Shown: positions 1-11,560 of the stretch, in pieces | How positions within the stretch are numbered: position 1 is the first letter of the stretch | Layout of the letters: each line of letters starts with the position of its first letter | Source: Enoplolaimus lenunculus | Taxonomy: Eukaryota > Nematoda > Enoplea > Enoplida > Thoracostomopsidae | Assembly: GCA_030248215.1 (NCBI GenBank) | Contig: JASANG010003808.1 | Span: 62,001-126,000 of the forward strand | DNA length: 64,000 bases | Direction of reading: 5' to 3' | Translations under genes and position numbers: made by a program | Notes under the pieces: model-generated | What the model saw: the letters and a program-made list of their open reading frames with translations, nothing else | Database searches by the model: none | What the model was told of the DNA's origin: nothing

Positions 1-2170
1 TAATTTTGTAAGTAGGCAGCATGTATCATCCAAGCCCGAAAATATATGTCATTTTTTGCATATTTTATTATAAATTAATTTATCCAGCGTCCAAGAGTGG
101 CTGACACTTATAGATAAGATTATGCAACTGGGCACTTTCTGTGTAGAAAAAATGTACCATCACGCGTTGCGTTTTTTGCCGACCCCAAATTTCATGAGTT
201 GCCTAAAGTTTTCATTCGATGTTATGCTAAATATTCTGACGCACGCTGAGTATGCACGAAATATATTTTTTCAATTATAATTTGATTCGCTTCTCAAATC
301 GAATTGTCGTTGGTTACGTTCAGTTTTAATCCATCCGGCAACTGCATGATAACAAATACGCCACGGGTGGTCTGCGGAGTATACAAAGTGGATGAATATT
401 AAAACTCCCCCCTTCCGAAAATTATAGATTCAAAAATAAAACGCGTTTCGCAGGCTTAAAAATAACCCTTTAGATTCCGAAGGTACGAAAAAAAAACAAT
501 TTACATAAGGTTCCCCGAACTTGAAGACGTAGCAACAGCCTTGAGGGTGGTCTCCGGGCGTAAAGACCGGTAAAACTGGCTCGTTGATTTAATTTAGACC
601 CATTACTGTTTTGGGATACATAGCTAGCTTTTCTATAATAATAAGTTCACTGCATGGGTCATGTTAGCCCAAACGGTGAGTCCACAATATTTGTTTGGGG
701 TGTGCAAGTGAGGTAGGGTCCACTTGAGAGAAATTTTTTAACAAGATACTACCGTTGCAAAAGTTTCCCAATTTTCACTCTATACTAAACTATAAGAATA
801 GTTATACTTTGGGGGTGAATCCGCTGTACCCCTTTGCCCATGCCTACTGCGGCCTGTAGACACATCTGTGCGGCGTTCGTAAACATAGCGTGAGCGTTCT
901 CGGTTATAGTTCATTGCTAAGGACAGCCTGTTGCATGATGGGCGCAACCGAAATTTTGTTTCTGGTACGGGCCACATCAAATATTAAAAATTACATTCGT
1001 TGGTACCTAAATTGTTTTTTGTAAAGGATACTTTTTTCCAACCAATCGTGCGAAGCCACGTCACCCCTTTGTAAACCCTTCTATGGCAACGACGTTGTGC
1101 TGAATAATGTTTTTTCATAAGATAAAAGACGAGCTTTATGTGTGATACAACCAGCATATGAACAGTGCCGAGCACGCTGCGGCTAGCTTTGAAATGGATT
1201 TCTGTGTCCCTGCCTTGTGGTTGACAAACCGGCGTTTGGGTTTTTTTTCATCAATTCCATTGTCTTATTTTTTAACAGAATAATGATTGGGTACTGTCTA
1301 TGAAAGCCTAAAGGCAGCTGTTGACTACAATACGCATATTGGCCTTTTTGAAAATTTGTAACGCGAGACCGTGTGATATGCAATAGTTTGAAAACTTCGC
1401 GAGCGAAACGAGCGAAAAGCCAAACGCAAGTTTAGCGCTAAATCAAGATACAAAATTTTGTTTTTGATCCCTGTTGGGGGTGACATAGCGTAAGTGGGCC
1501 CACCGTGCTGCCGACGCGGTGAATGCGCACAATGGTCTTGCATGTTCGCGAAAATTGTCCAAGTGTGGCTCTGGTTTGACAGCAAAACACGGAAGAAACA
1601 TGATACTTACCGTATAGTCACGGCTGCGATAGTTGATTGTGTTATAATGACGCGTTTGATTAATTTGGCTGGTGCTGGAAACGTTTTAAACGTGTGAAAA
1701 ATTGTAGCAGAATGCAATGAAAATTATATAATTCCGTTTTAAGCTGACCAACATGTGTTCTGGCCACAATTTCCGTTCACAAAATGATCTTTCAAACAGC
1801 AGAAGTTAGTTTAATTAATAATAATTTTGCCCCAGCTACAGTGAATGTGTGGTATTAGGTGAGGTGACCACGCGGATTTAGAGCAAAAACTTTCTTTGCA
1901 GCAACAGTTTCTGCTATTGGTTCCGGCAGAAAATCGACCCCCGGTTCGTGTTTCGGTGGTATTTTTGTCAGATTCGGTCAGGCAACTTTGACAACTAAAA
2001 TTTTCGCAACGTTTAAAGGTTGTATTTTGGTGGTTTAATTGTTCCGCGGACACAATTTTTACCCTTTTGACTGACAAAATTTACCGGAAGAAAAGTTAAA
2101 AAAGTTTTGGTAAACAGTTAAAATAGATTATTGTTCAAATCGACAATTTTAGCATCATAATATAATTTTG
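1..2170. other. No recognised gene; repeat fragments
   Basis: AT-rich sequence with only short open frames. At about 1395-1480 there is a fragment of a dispersed repeat (GAGCGAAACGAGCGAAAAGC followed by TTTAGCGCTAAATC), variants of which recur near 3440-3530, 5950-6045 and 12100-12245. No conserved exon was recognised on either strand. Confidence 0.6.
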
Positions 2171-3800
2171 ATTTCCTTCTAGTTTTGACAAATCTTGCTC
2201 ATCTCAGTCTCTCTAATTTCAACTCAGATTGTAACCTGTTTTTATTTACAGAAGGCAGTTTACCAGCCCACGCTAGTTACGAGACTGACAGGCTAGGAAT
2301 AACGTGATATTTGGGATTAAAGCTTATAGATTTTAGGCTTTAGGTTTAAACTTAGGCTTAGTATGCAGACCCTATAAGATTAATGCGGGAGTTTTTTATT
2401 ACTTTACTGTGCAACTGTGTTTATTAGAATACGAGGTAGGTTTATCTTTAATGCTACCATTATATAACAAAGTGGTACCCGACCCAAGGTATTCTTAATT
2501 TGGCGGAGTTTCAATTATAATGACTTCTATGTCTTGTTGTTGCAATTTATTTTCACCTCATTAGTAGTTCATTCAAGCATCCAGCAAGCCATTTGAAGTT
2601 TTTCATTGTTGCTAGATAGTTTTGCCACGTGATAACCGTTTAGGTTGAGGGCAGTCTCGCAATTACGGAAGGTGTCTGCCTAAAACGGTTCGATTTTAAC
2701 ACTTTTTCCATATTTAAGCTTCTCATGACCTCGAATTTTGAAAATTTCGATATTTTTAAGGTTTCAAGGTCCTGTTTTGAGACAAAAAATAATTTTTTGT
2801 CAAAAAGCTTGACGAATTACATACCATACGATGCAGCTTGCGGAGCTGAGGCGAATGGCGTTAAATTTTTCGCAATCAGACGATTGAGTTATTGTCAAAT
2901 AACTGATTTGGTACCGCACCAAATCGATGGCAGAACGCCAAATCAGTTATTTGACAATAACTCGTCAACCAATCGTCTGATTGTGAAAAATTTGACATCA
3001 TTGGACTCAGCTTCGCAAGCTGCATCGTTTGGTGTATAATTAGCAAAGTTTATGAAAGGGGACTCTAACAGCCGAATTTCTTCAAAAATTGAAATTTAGG
3101 CGTAAAATAAACAGGGAAGGTCATGAGAAGCTCAATAATGTAAAAAATTTCAAAATTGAACCGTTTTTGGGCAAACGCAGGCTGGCCAGATATCGGAAAA
3201 CATCCAAACGTTTCTTGCATTCTCTACAAATTATGTTTGCACCCTATAGTAACAAATGCAGGCTGCAGCCAGACTAAACAATTTTCGATAACTAATTAGA
3301 CTAATTGTACGTCAACCGCCTTGCTGTACCTTATATATTGCCGCTTGTTTCCTAATTTGACTCATTATATGTTTTGTTCGCAGACAATGCGCTACAGTGG
3401 TTCGATACAGAAATTGTTGACTAGAAGCAATAGAATAGTAGAGAAAGCTCGCAACCGATAAACTGGACGCAACTTCTATGCTAAATTTTAATATAAAATT
3501 TTGGTTTTTATTCCTGTTGAGCAGGCGATGTTGCGCGTGGTCTGTTTCGATATACCAGCTGAACGCTGTCATACTTTGCCATTTAAGATAATTTTGCTTT
3601 CCTTCTAGTCTAGACAAATCTTGCTCATCTCAGTCTTGTCCAATTTCAACTCAGAATGTACCTCCTGCATATATTTAGGTTATTTTCAGAAGGTAGGTTT
3701 ACCATAGCCGATGCTTGTTATGAGACTGGCGGGCTAGGAATAATTTGATATTCGGAGTTACGCTTAGATTTTAGCCTTTAGGTTTAAGCTGAAGCTTAAT
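2170..3800 (+). repeat. Two direct copies of a ~200-bp repeat (about 2170-2365 and 3597-3800)
   Basis: Both copies run from CCTTCTAGT, through GACAAATCTTGCTCATCTCA, to a tail of TTTAGGTTTAA-type sequence, in the same orientation about 1.43 kb apart. They have diverged by many substitutions and small indels. The foldback at 2816-3041 lies between them. Confidence 0.75.
2816..3041. mobile_element. Foldback element, 226 bp
   Basis: Two near-identical inverted arms, of about 95 and 105 bp, face each other around a short centre at about 2913-2928. The left outer end reads ATGCAGCTTGCGGAGCTGAG and the right outer end is its near complement, CTCAGCTTCGCAAGCTGCAT. AATTA flanks both sides, possibly part of a target duplication. 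It has no coding capacity, so I read it as a non-autonomous MITE. Confidence 0.85.
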
Positions 3801-4163
3801 GCTTCGAGGCAGGTCTATTTTTATATTTATTGTTTATTATTTGAAATAGAAACTTTTTGCAAAATTGACAAAAAGTCCCGGTGGTGATTTTTTGAGGGTC
3901 GCTGCAAATCTTTACGAAGCATATTTCTGTTTAGCAAAAGATTCTTCAAAAATATTTGGTTACCTTTGACTTTTACATACTTTAAATATGTCACAGATAA
4001 GGGTGATATGTAAAAAGCAACTGGTGTGCCATTAGATTTATAGGAATAGCGTCTAGTATTAGATGATTCCACATACTGTCCGCAATGTAGGTATATATTG
4101 GAACGAAAAATTATACTTTTTTTACCATGAAAATTTTGTGCTTAGTATCTGTGTAATATGCTT

Positions 4164-4612
4164 ACTATAGTGACCCGAATAAGAGGGATGTAATAAGAGA
4201 GGGTTCCCATGTTGAGTCCCAATCAACAGGAGTCCGTATCACCAATAAGAGTCCGTAAATGCGGATATAGTCTCTAAACCTTATTTAGAGTCCATAAATG
4301 TCAATTGTTCGTAATTGTGCCTAAATGACTACAGGCTCAAATAAAGTTGAGTTAGCAACTTTAAAGCATACTACTTAAGTTTTGATAGTACATTCCTAAG
4401 TATACCCTGACATTATTTCTCGATTTTGATACAAGACAAAAAATATACGTTTAATTCAACGGATGGTTGCAATGCCGGTATATTAGCAACGAAGGGATGT
4501 GTAGGGCGAAATAAAATTTAATAACAGTCCGTAACTGAATAACAGAGTTGAACCCTCTGGAGGAGCCAAATAAATATCACTCCCCCACCCCTCTTATCTG
4601 GGTCACTACAGT
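4164..4612. mobile_element. TIR element 'GTAGTGACCC' family, 449 bp
   Basis: The ends are inverted: ACTATAGTGACCCGAATAAG on the left and CTTATCTGGGTCACTACAGT on the right. The interior contains CAGTCCGTAAC and GAGTCCGTA subrepeats. Near full-length copies also lie at 7887-8320 and, interrupted, at 28047-30490. No reading frame of note, so probably non-autonomous. Confidence 0.85.
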
Positions 4613-4769
4613 GTAAAGCCGATTCTACGTGATGGGCTTTTCCTACGAATATCTTCTTAATACACTCCTGGTTGTATATAATTGTTTTTGATTTGCGGAA
4701 AAAATAATTTGGCTCCCTTCTTCAAATGTTACTGCACTGTCTATTAACAATCAACAGTAAATCCAGAGA

Positions 4770-5035
4770 AGGCGTACGCCCCCATCAGAAATTTTTAGTG
4801 ATAAAATGCTAAGGTTTTTGCTACCTTACAATTTATCGCTTCAGAAAATGTTTTGTAAAAAAAGATCAGGTCCCTAATTTTTCCCTCAAAATTTTTGGTG
4901 ATAAAATGACAAACTTTACCTTACAATATATCCACCTCGCAAAATTGTTTGGTGTTAAAATGATAAGGTTTCTACCTTACAATTTTTGCGTTTCATAACA
5001 TTTGCCACCCCAACCCCGGTCAGAAAGGCCTTGAT
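4770..5035 (-). mobile_element. Fragment of the 'GGCGGATCC' repeat family
   Basis: Repeated modules of the form CAGAAATTTTTAGTGATAAAATG followed by an ACCTTACAATTT-type end, three in succession. The same modules occur in reverse near 9208-9365, 26763-27040 and 37995-38215, and in this orientation at 27277-27445. In the better copies the ends read like GGCGGATCCAAAAATTTC, suggesting a MITE. Confidence 0.65.
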
Positions 5036-6099
5036 TTGCCACTGTTAACAATCCCTGGTTACGGCACTGAAACTAAGTAGTTTATGGCAAAATGTGATGT
5101 TGATAGTAGTCAGCGCTATATTTTGTGAACAGATTGTGCGTGATAATTAAATAAATATAGATTTACTGTCGTATTAAATATCAACACGAGCGTATACCAG
5201 GGAAGAGTAAGAGAGATGTATACGCTCCCACAGTTTCTGGGGAGCCAAGAAAAAAGCACATTTATGCTTTAAAATAACCTTCTAAATTTATTATAGTCTA
5301 AAAATTCTCTTTCTCGCTTTTACTGCACTCGGTAAAAAGTTATATCCTTTTGAAAATCACCGCTGCGATTCTGTTTATCAAAATAAGGTTAAAACACAGA
5401 AAATCTAAGTGTAACCGGATATTGATTTCCGTGTCCGGTAAGGTCAAAATTCAATCAAAATCTCAAAAATTTCGGTGCATCTGCCATATTTTGTTTAACA
5501 GAAATCCCTGTGAATATTTGCACGCCTCAATTCTGTTAGCAGAAAAATAACGCCCCTTTCAACCTTTATACTTCAATATCCGTTTTCCATTTATGTTATT
5601 TTGATGACTAACTATTCGTTTCCGTTTTTGTCCGTTACACCGATCAGAAAATGGTTTTCAGGCAAAAGTTTATGTTTTCTCATTTGTGAAAACAAACGAC
5701 TTTGCATTGGTTGACGCCAGCAACAGCATATTAACTTCAAAGTCTGTCGTAATACCAAAGTTTATCTTGTGTAACAACTATACCTTTTAAATGCTTACAG
5801 TTTGCTTTTATTTGATTGCGTTGCTAATTGGATGGAAAATTGGTTTCGCACCCACAAAAACAAACCATAGGATAGGTGTTTTGGAAAACCAGTGGTGGAT
5901 CCAAAAAATTACACTGAGTTCGGGTCGTTCGATAAATATTGGTGAGAAAAAGTTGTGAGTGAAGCGAGCAAGAAGCCGACCGCAATTTTAGCACTAAATC
6001 GTAATTATTTGTAACTTTGGCCTTGATTCCTATTGTCAGGTACGGCCTGAATGCCTTCTTAAATCGTCCAGTGTCAAAACCTACTAAGTTTTTGGTGGA

Positions 6100-6290
6100 A
6101 AATGTTGAGTCAGGCCTGTATTCATCTCACCTTTCTAGGGGGGGGGCTAAAATGTTTCACGAGGATCATTCATCGGTATTCGATGATTTATGCAAGCAAG
6201 GTTGAAAATTTTTTATTCGTGCCAAAAGTCTTCCAGGAGCGGAGGCTGAGCGTCCTTGGTCCCCTTATGGCTACGGGCCCGTTTCAAGTT
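6100..6290. mobile_element. 'GGGCCCGTAGCC' TIR element copy
   Basis: Internal sequence (CTCACCTTTCTAGGGGGGGGGC, GCAAGGTTGAAAATTTT) and the right end CTACGGGCCCG are shared with copies at 11422-11560, 17781-17962 and 21208-21330. In the best copy (17781-17962) the ends are inverted, CAGGCCCGTAGCCAG and TTGGCTACGGCCCCG, as in a DNA transposon derivative. Confidence 0.65.
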
Positions 6291-6764
6291 TATGCGCTTT
6301 GTTTTTACAATTTCCGTCGAGCTAAAATTTTGAAAAATTGTTTTTTGAGCTCACGTCTCAAATAAGGCTTCTGGCGGTTGGACAACAGAGTGCGATGGTA
6401 CGTCGTATTATATTGTACAATTGATCTATAGAATTTTGCTTTTTGGTTTTCGCCAATTTTCAAAGTAAAGTTGCAAGAACAATGCCGGAAAATATTCTCT
6501 TTAAATTTCGGAAAACGTTTGGGAAATCACAAATGTACCTTGCTCGTTACAATTTTGGTATTTTTTGGTTTGAAATATTTGAGTGTTTTGAGAAAAATTA
6601 CACCACTATTAGTACTAATTTATTTTAAATTCTTGACCGTTTATTTTGTTTAAATTTAGTTTTGACAGGCCTCTGAGGTTTTGAAAACAACTCAGTAACT
6701 ACTGACTTGACACCAGTGGCGGATTCAAGATTTTTTCTGCGCGGGACGATACTTTTGGTGTTCA

Positions 6765-6975
6765 AAAATTTGGCCCATGTAAAGATCAGGGGTGGAACGT
6801 TTTACTGTGGGACAAGAATAGAGTACGCTTAAGCTTTAGACTAATTTTTTGCTGGGCTTAGGTTTCGTCTTAGGCTTAGGCTTAGGAATATGCTCATACT
6901 TATGTTTAGGCTTAGGCTTAGGAATATGCAAATAAAACTGTTCCGCCCCTGTTTTTTACATTGATCAAAAATTTG
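6765..6975 (+). mobile_element. MITE with TTAGGC-repeat core
   Basis: Inverted ends of roughly 25-35 bp: left GGCCCATGTAAAGATCAGGG, right CCCCTGTTTTTTACATTGAT. The core has two clusters of tandem CTTAGG/TTAGGC hexamers separated by GAATATGC. The ends match the copies at 12925-13117, 24868-25068, 10813-10984 and 59413-59598. Confidence 0.85.
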
Positions 6976-7293
6976 AAAGTTTTAAAACGTGTTTTTAGTA
7001 AATTTTCAATATTTTAAGATTGACCAATTACGTCAAAAGAGCAAATATTATTTATTCATGTTATAATCTCGCCGTACTGTTTGTCAAGTTGGCTAGAAAA
7101 TACATTCGGACCTTCGGATAAACTGTTTGCATCGGAAAATTTTCAACACAACACGGCCGCAGAACGGGGATGCATCCTCCACTCGTTGAATTCGCCGCTG
7201 TTTGACACAAGCAGTTGGTCCTGCCTCTGGTCAGAAACACGGGTGGAGGATGGGCGGCGGGGCGATCCTCAAGTTTAGAAAACCTAAACTATG

Positions 7294-7506
7294 TACACTG
7301 CAAAAAATGGTGAGTCAAATTGACTCTCTCCGAAATAGGCTCTACGGGACTACACAAACTGAGTCAAATTCGACTCCGCCAGAGTCAAACGTGCGACTCA
7401 GTGAGTCGAATTTGACTCTGGCGGAGTCGAATTTGACTCAGCCTGTGTAGTCCCGTAGAGCCTATTTCGGAGAGAGTCAATTTGACTCACCGTTTTTTGC
7501 AGTGTA
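7294..7506. mobile_element. Near-perfect palindromic MITE, 213 bp
   Basis: The ends are TACACTGCAAAAAATGG and CGTTTTTTGCAGTGTA. The two arms, about 100 bp each (GGTGAGTCAAATTGACTC, CTACGGGACTACACA and others), are almost perfectly complementary, with a short centre near 7395-7405. GAGTCAAATTGACTC-type motifs recur inside. It is non-coding and its high arm identity suggests it is young. Confidence 0.9.
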
Positions 7507-7886
7507 TGCTAAAATTACGTTTGACCTCACGCTCGCTTTAGTTCGCAAGATTATAGAAACAAATTTGGTTCGCTCACCACGGAACACACAGCTCGGCAAC
7601 GCAGTCTAATTGTTTTGTTGCGTGATTCGAAGTGGTATTAATCGGAAATGACTCCGAGGGTCGGTCTTTTGAAACACGATTGAAAATACAGTTCAATTTT
7701 AAACTAATTGATTTAATGTACCTCTTATTGTAAACAATCGGTCGAATCTTTCGTGTAGAAAGTAGGGTTGGATCCGTCGGTTTTTTGGGTCTGGGACCGG
7801 CCCGGGCCTGACCTGCATTGTGAGGAGAGTCAAAATTTTTCCAGAAAGCGTGAGCCCCCTATTCCTCCTTCTGGCTGGCAGGACCT

Positions 7887-8320
7887 ACTGTAGGGACCCG
7901 AATAAGAAGGGGGAGGGGTCCTCATTTTGAGTCCCAATCAATAGGAGTCCGTATCCCTAATAAGAGTCCGTAAGCGGATAAAGTCCCTAAACCCTAATGA
8001 GTCTATAAATGTCAATTATCGCTAATTGTAGTGTATAAATGACTCCATGATGAAATAAAGTTTAGTTCAGAACTTTAACGTGTACTTAAGTTTTCAAAGT
8101 ATATTCCTAAGTATAACCTTGCATTATCGTTCAGGCTTTTGATTCAAGACCAATAAACGTTTAATTTAACGCATAGTTGCAACACCAGATATATGTCAGT
8201 AACGAAGGCCAGCGGAGTGAGGTAAAAAATAAATAACAGTCCGTAACCCAATAACAGGGTTGGACCCTCTGGAGAGACCAAATGAATATCACTCCCCCCT
8301 CTTATTCGGGTCACTACAGT
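7887..8320. mobile_element. TIR element 'GTAGTGACCC' family, 434 bp
   Basis: Second near full-length copy of the element at 4164-4612, in the same orientation. The ends are ACTGTAGGGACCCGAATAAG and CTTATTCGGGTCACTACAGT. Interior blocks (GAGTCCCAATCAATAGGAG, TAACAGTCCGTAAC) align along the whole length. Confidence 0.85.
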
Positions 8321-10812
8321 AATCACGCTGCTGAACTTTGTACATGATTATGCTGTCAAAAGTTTCCCCACGGTGTACTTTGAACATTAGTTGCTTCCAA
8401 CGCTTGATCCCAGCTATCGACAGCGAGTTTCGACTGTTTCGCCTCTAAATTGCTAACTCGTTTGCGATTGGTCGACGCCTCATCAGATTTTCGTTTTTGA
8501 TTGGTTGTTTGTAACCGGATTGTATCCTCATTGGGCGAAAGAAACTGACACGCTGAGCACTGATTGGCAACTGAATGCCGATGGTACTGTTTATTGTCAC
8601 AAAACGACGAATAAGAACGCTTCAAGATTGAAATTTTTCTAATGGCCAAAAAATGTTCCTATCTTTCAAAAACGCTTGAACCTGCAATACAATTTACAGC
8701 ATCGAAGGCTTGTACCCATTCTGCATTTATTGTTTCATGCGATGTCATATCTTGTTTATTTTTATAGCGAAGCAATGGGCGTAGCCAGAGATGTTTAACT
8801 TAGAAAAAGTATAACTTCATTTCGATGAAATTCATACTCCTATTATTTCCCGTTGTATACACCTCTGAGCGAGTGAGCAATTTCCCACACTGACGCTCTT
8901 TTCATTAATAGAAGATTGGAACTCTTATCTCGCAATAAAATCACTATTTGATGAATGGTGCCATAGTTTTCACTTTAAATTTATGAATGAAATCTAAGCT
9001 CAGCCGGAAGTGAAATGGTAGCATTGATAACAACAGTGCAATGGTGCAAGTCACATAGGACAGCCCACATGACATTTATGGCACGGCAAAACAGTTGAAG
9101 ACTTTAGCACAAGCTATCTTCTGAAGTTCCCCGTAAGTGTTGAATTTCAGGCCTGTGGTCAGCTCAACAAAGGAGGACAAAGCGATTTGAGGAGGGCATT
9201 GCTGTCAGAGACGGATCCAAAAGTTTCTGATGGGGTGGCGGGCTTGCAAACGCAATAATTGTAAGGTATTATCATCTCGTCACCAAAAAATTTTCTTAGG
9301 GGAACTATTGTAAGGTAGGGGAACCTTACCATTTTATAACAGAGGAAACGCTGACGAGGGGGCGTAGGCCTTTCCTATGAATTCGCTAGCGATTACGGTT
9401 CAAATAACAAGCTACACGTGGGGCTAAACCTTTTCTACAAGGGGTCCCAAAAAGTGCCTCTGCATGGATCCCGTCTAGCTATAAGCCTGTTGTATTGACG
9501 GGGTAAACAGAAATATAGCGGAGTGCAGGCTATACAACGTGTTTGTCCAGAGTACGTTTGAAATGAGCACAGAGTAGAGCAAACTACCTCAAAATTAAGG
9601 TCAATGCCGAATCACTTATACAATAATATATGGGTTGTAATCAGTTGATGGCCCTGAAATTGCGTAAGGTTGGGCTCAGTTCCAGAATACAAACCTAATT
9701 TTGCTAGTGACGAAGAATACTTCTGAAATCAGAACATCCCATATATAATTTTGGATTTTCGGACATCAAAGATGAATACACATCTGCCGTTCGTGGCACA
9801 CTTTGGCACTGTAAAATGAATAGCAATATTTGCAGTATATCGCAACATATTGCGCTTGTACTAAAACGTAATGGCAGCTTCTATTTTACGTCGAGCAGTT
9901 GGTTTATTGAAGTCGGGATTGTTTTACCAGACATACCAATTTTTCTGTGGCGGACACCCCCATGTGGGAGCCCCCCGCCCAAAAGGGTCCTCAACCCTAA
10001 CAGGTTGCAACAAAAACCGCTTAAACTTAAAATGCATCTGGCTTCTCGCTCGCTTCACTCGTGAGCTTGGGGCCCCCACCCTAGACTTTGGGGGGAGCCC
10101 CCACCCCTGCCTGCTCCGGCATTGCCCTCCATTATATACTCAATTGCTTCTTAACCTTCCTGTTGTGACAGAAATTTTTTGCCCAAAAATTAGCAATTTC
10201 CATTCGACCCGTATTAGTATATATACTTGCTTCAATACCGGTTCACATGTTGTTCCCACATTTCACTTTCTTTTTACTTTCAAAATTTCGTTGTCCCAAA
10301 TTTATCGACATCGATAATGAACCAATGACAGTCATTGATTCATAGTTTTGTAAAAACGAAATGATTTGCTGATTGTCTTACTTTTACCAATTTGCTAGCT
10401 ATGTTACCTGCATTTTAACAAAGTAAGTAAGTACAAGCAGAAATATTACAGTAATTTTGTTAATGGAATCAGGTAACCTGATGTCTTTAGATTGTTATAC
10501 CATAATTCGATTGCTGCCTTAGGATGTCGTCAGTTTATCAAATCTCCAAGCCGAAGCAATTGAGCAAAGGCAAAATGCTTTCCAAACATGTTTAGCAACT
10601 ATCAAGCGGTATAGCCACAACGGTTTCTACATGGTATTTGATTGGAGATTCGGGCAGATAATTTAAAACAGAGAGTGGTTTGTACTCAGTTTTCCGGCTG
10701 GCCGCAAAAACGGGATGTGGCAAAATTATCTCGTCGAGTCATCCTCGCCGTGTAGTTAATCTGGTACATTTCGTCGGCAATCAACACTCATTATGAAACG
10801 TAAACCGTAAAC
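8321..10812. other. No recognised gene; one coding-like minus-strand frame and repeat fragments
   Basis: A minus-strand frame at 8356-8649 reads as a plausible charged protein segment but matches nothing I know (see findings). A copy of the GGCGGATCC repeat lies near 9208-9365. A GC-rich stretch at about 9940-10130 (GGGAGCCCCCCGCCC and related) also looks like repeat remnant. The open frames across 9816-10317 are carried by that repeat. Confidence 0.5.
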
Positions 10813-10984
10813 AGCCCACGTATAGAACAGGGTAGGAACAGTAGTATAAGCATATTCCTAAGCCTAAGCCTAGGCCTAAGCGTATGGATGCGCCTAGGCC
10901 TAAGCAAAAAATTGGTCTAAAGCTTAAAATGGCTCTATTATAGCCCCTCAGGAAAACGATCCGGCCCTGTTCTATTCATGGGCC
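10813..10984 (-). mobile_element. MITE with TTAGGC-repeat core (reverse copy)
   Basis: Reverse orientation: CCTAAGCCTAAGCCTAGGCC clusters, the ends GAACAGGGTAGGAAC and GGCCCTGTTCTATTCATGGG, and the subterminal AAGCTTAAAATGG block seen in other copies. Confidence 0.75.
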
Positions 10985-11421
10985 CCGTAAACAATTCTGA
11001 GCAACGGACAAAAGCGTATTTGCGTCGACTTAACCCACAACGTAGAAAATTCTTTCTAACGGCACTTGGGTGGTGGAAGTGAATTCTACAGCTGGAAAAG
11101 AGTATTTTTACCGGCTTGCCACTAAGTGTTATAGGAGGGTCATAATTGCAGTCCGTACTTTTTGATTACAAACGCGTACCGCGGCTGTTAGTTTTAAAGC
11201 CATATTCAAGACCGTAGTCATGAGGGTTTCAGGTGTCATATCGGCTTTCTTTGGGATTTGTATGGGGTTTTTGACACGGTTTTAGTGTTCAGCATAAAAA
11301 GTTACCTTTTTGAAAGATTTATGAAATGTAATACCACACCCCTGTTTAAAATTTCGGTGACGTCTATGGTCAGAACATAATAGTATGTTATTTGCAGTTG
11401 ATTGTATACATCAATTATACA

Positions 11422-11560
11422 GGCCTGTAGCCAGTCCACCTTGCTGCAGGGAGGGGGCTAAAAAAATTTCAGGAGGGGCATACAAAGCTTTTCAATGACT
11501 TACAAGCAGAGTTTAAGGTTTCCTAGGGTGTGCCAAAATTGTTTTCTGACGTCCCACTAA
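11422..11560 (+). mobile_element. 'GGGCCCGTAGCC' element fragment
   Basis: CAGGCCTGTAGCCAGTCCAC starts the copy, followed by the family's CACCTTGCT, AATTTCAGGAGGGGCAT and CAAGCAGAGTTTAAGG blocks. A second partial copy (AGGTCCGTAGCCAGCCCAAC) begins near 11678. Confidence 0.6.

Noticed and set aside
1855-1977. Minus-strand 40-codon frame reading AAKKVFALNPRGHLT, which looks protein-like
   Set aside because: It begins right after a stop codon with no splice acceptor available and ends at a stop with no donor; I could not identify it. It may be a decayed exon but the evidence is too thin.
4770-5035. Regularly spaced modules that could suggest a CRISPR-like array
   Set aside because: The modules are diverged, unevenly spaced and part of a dispersed repeat family found elsewhere in the window; the DNA is eukaryotic.
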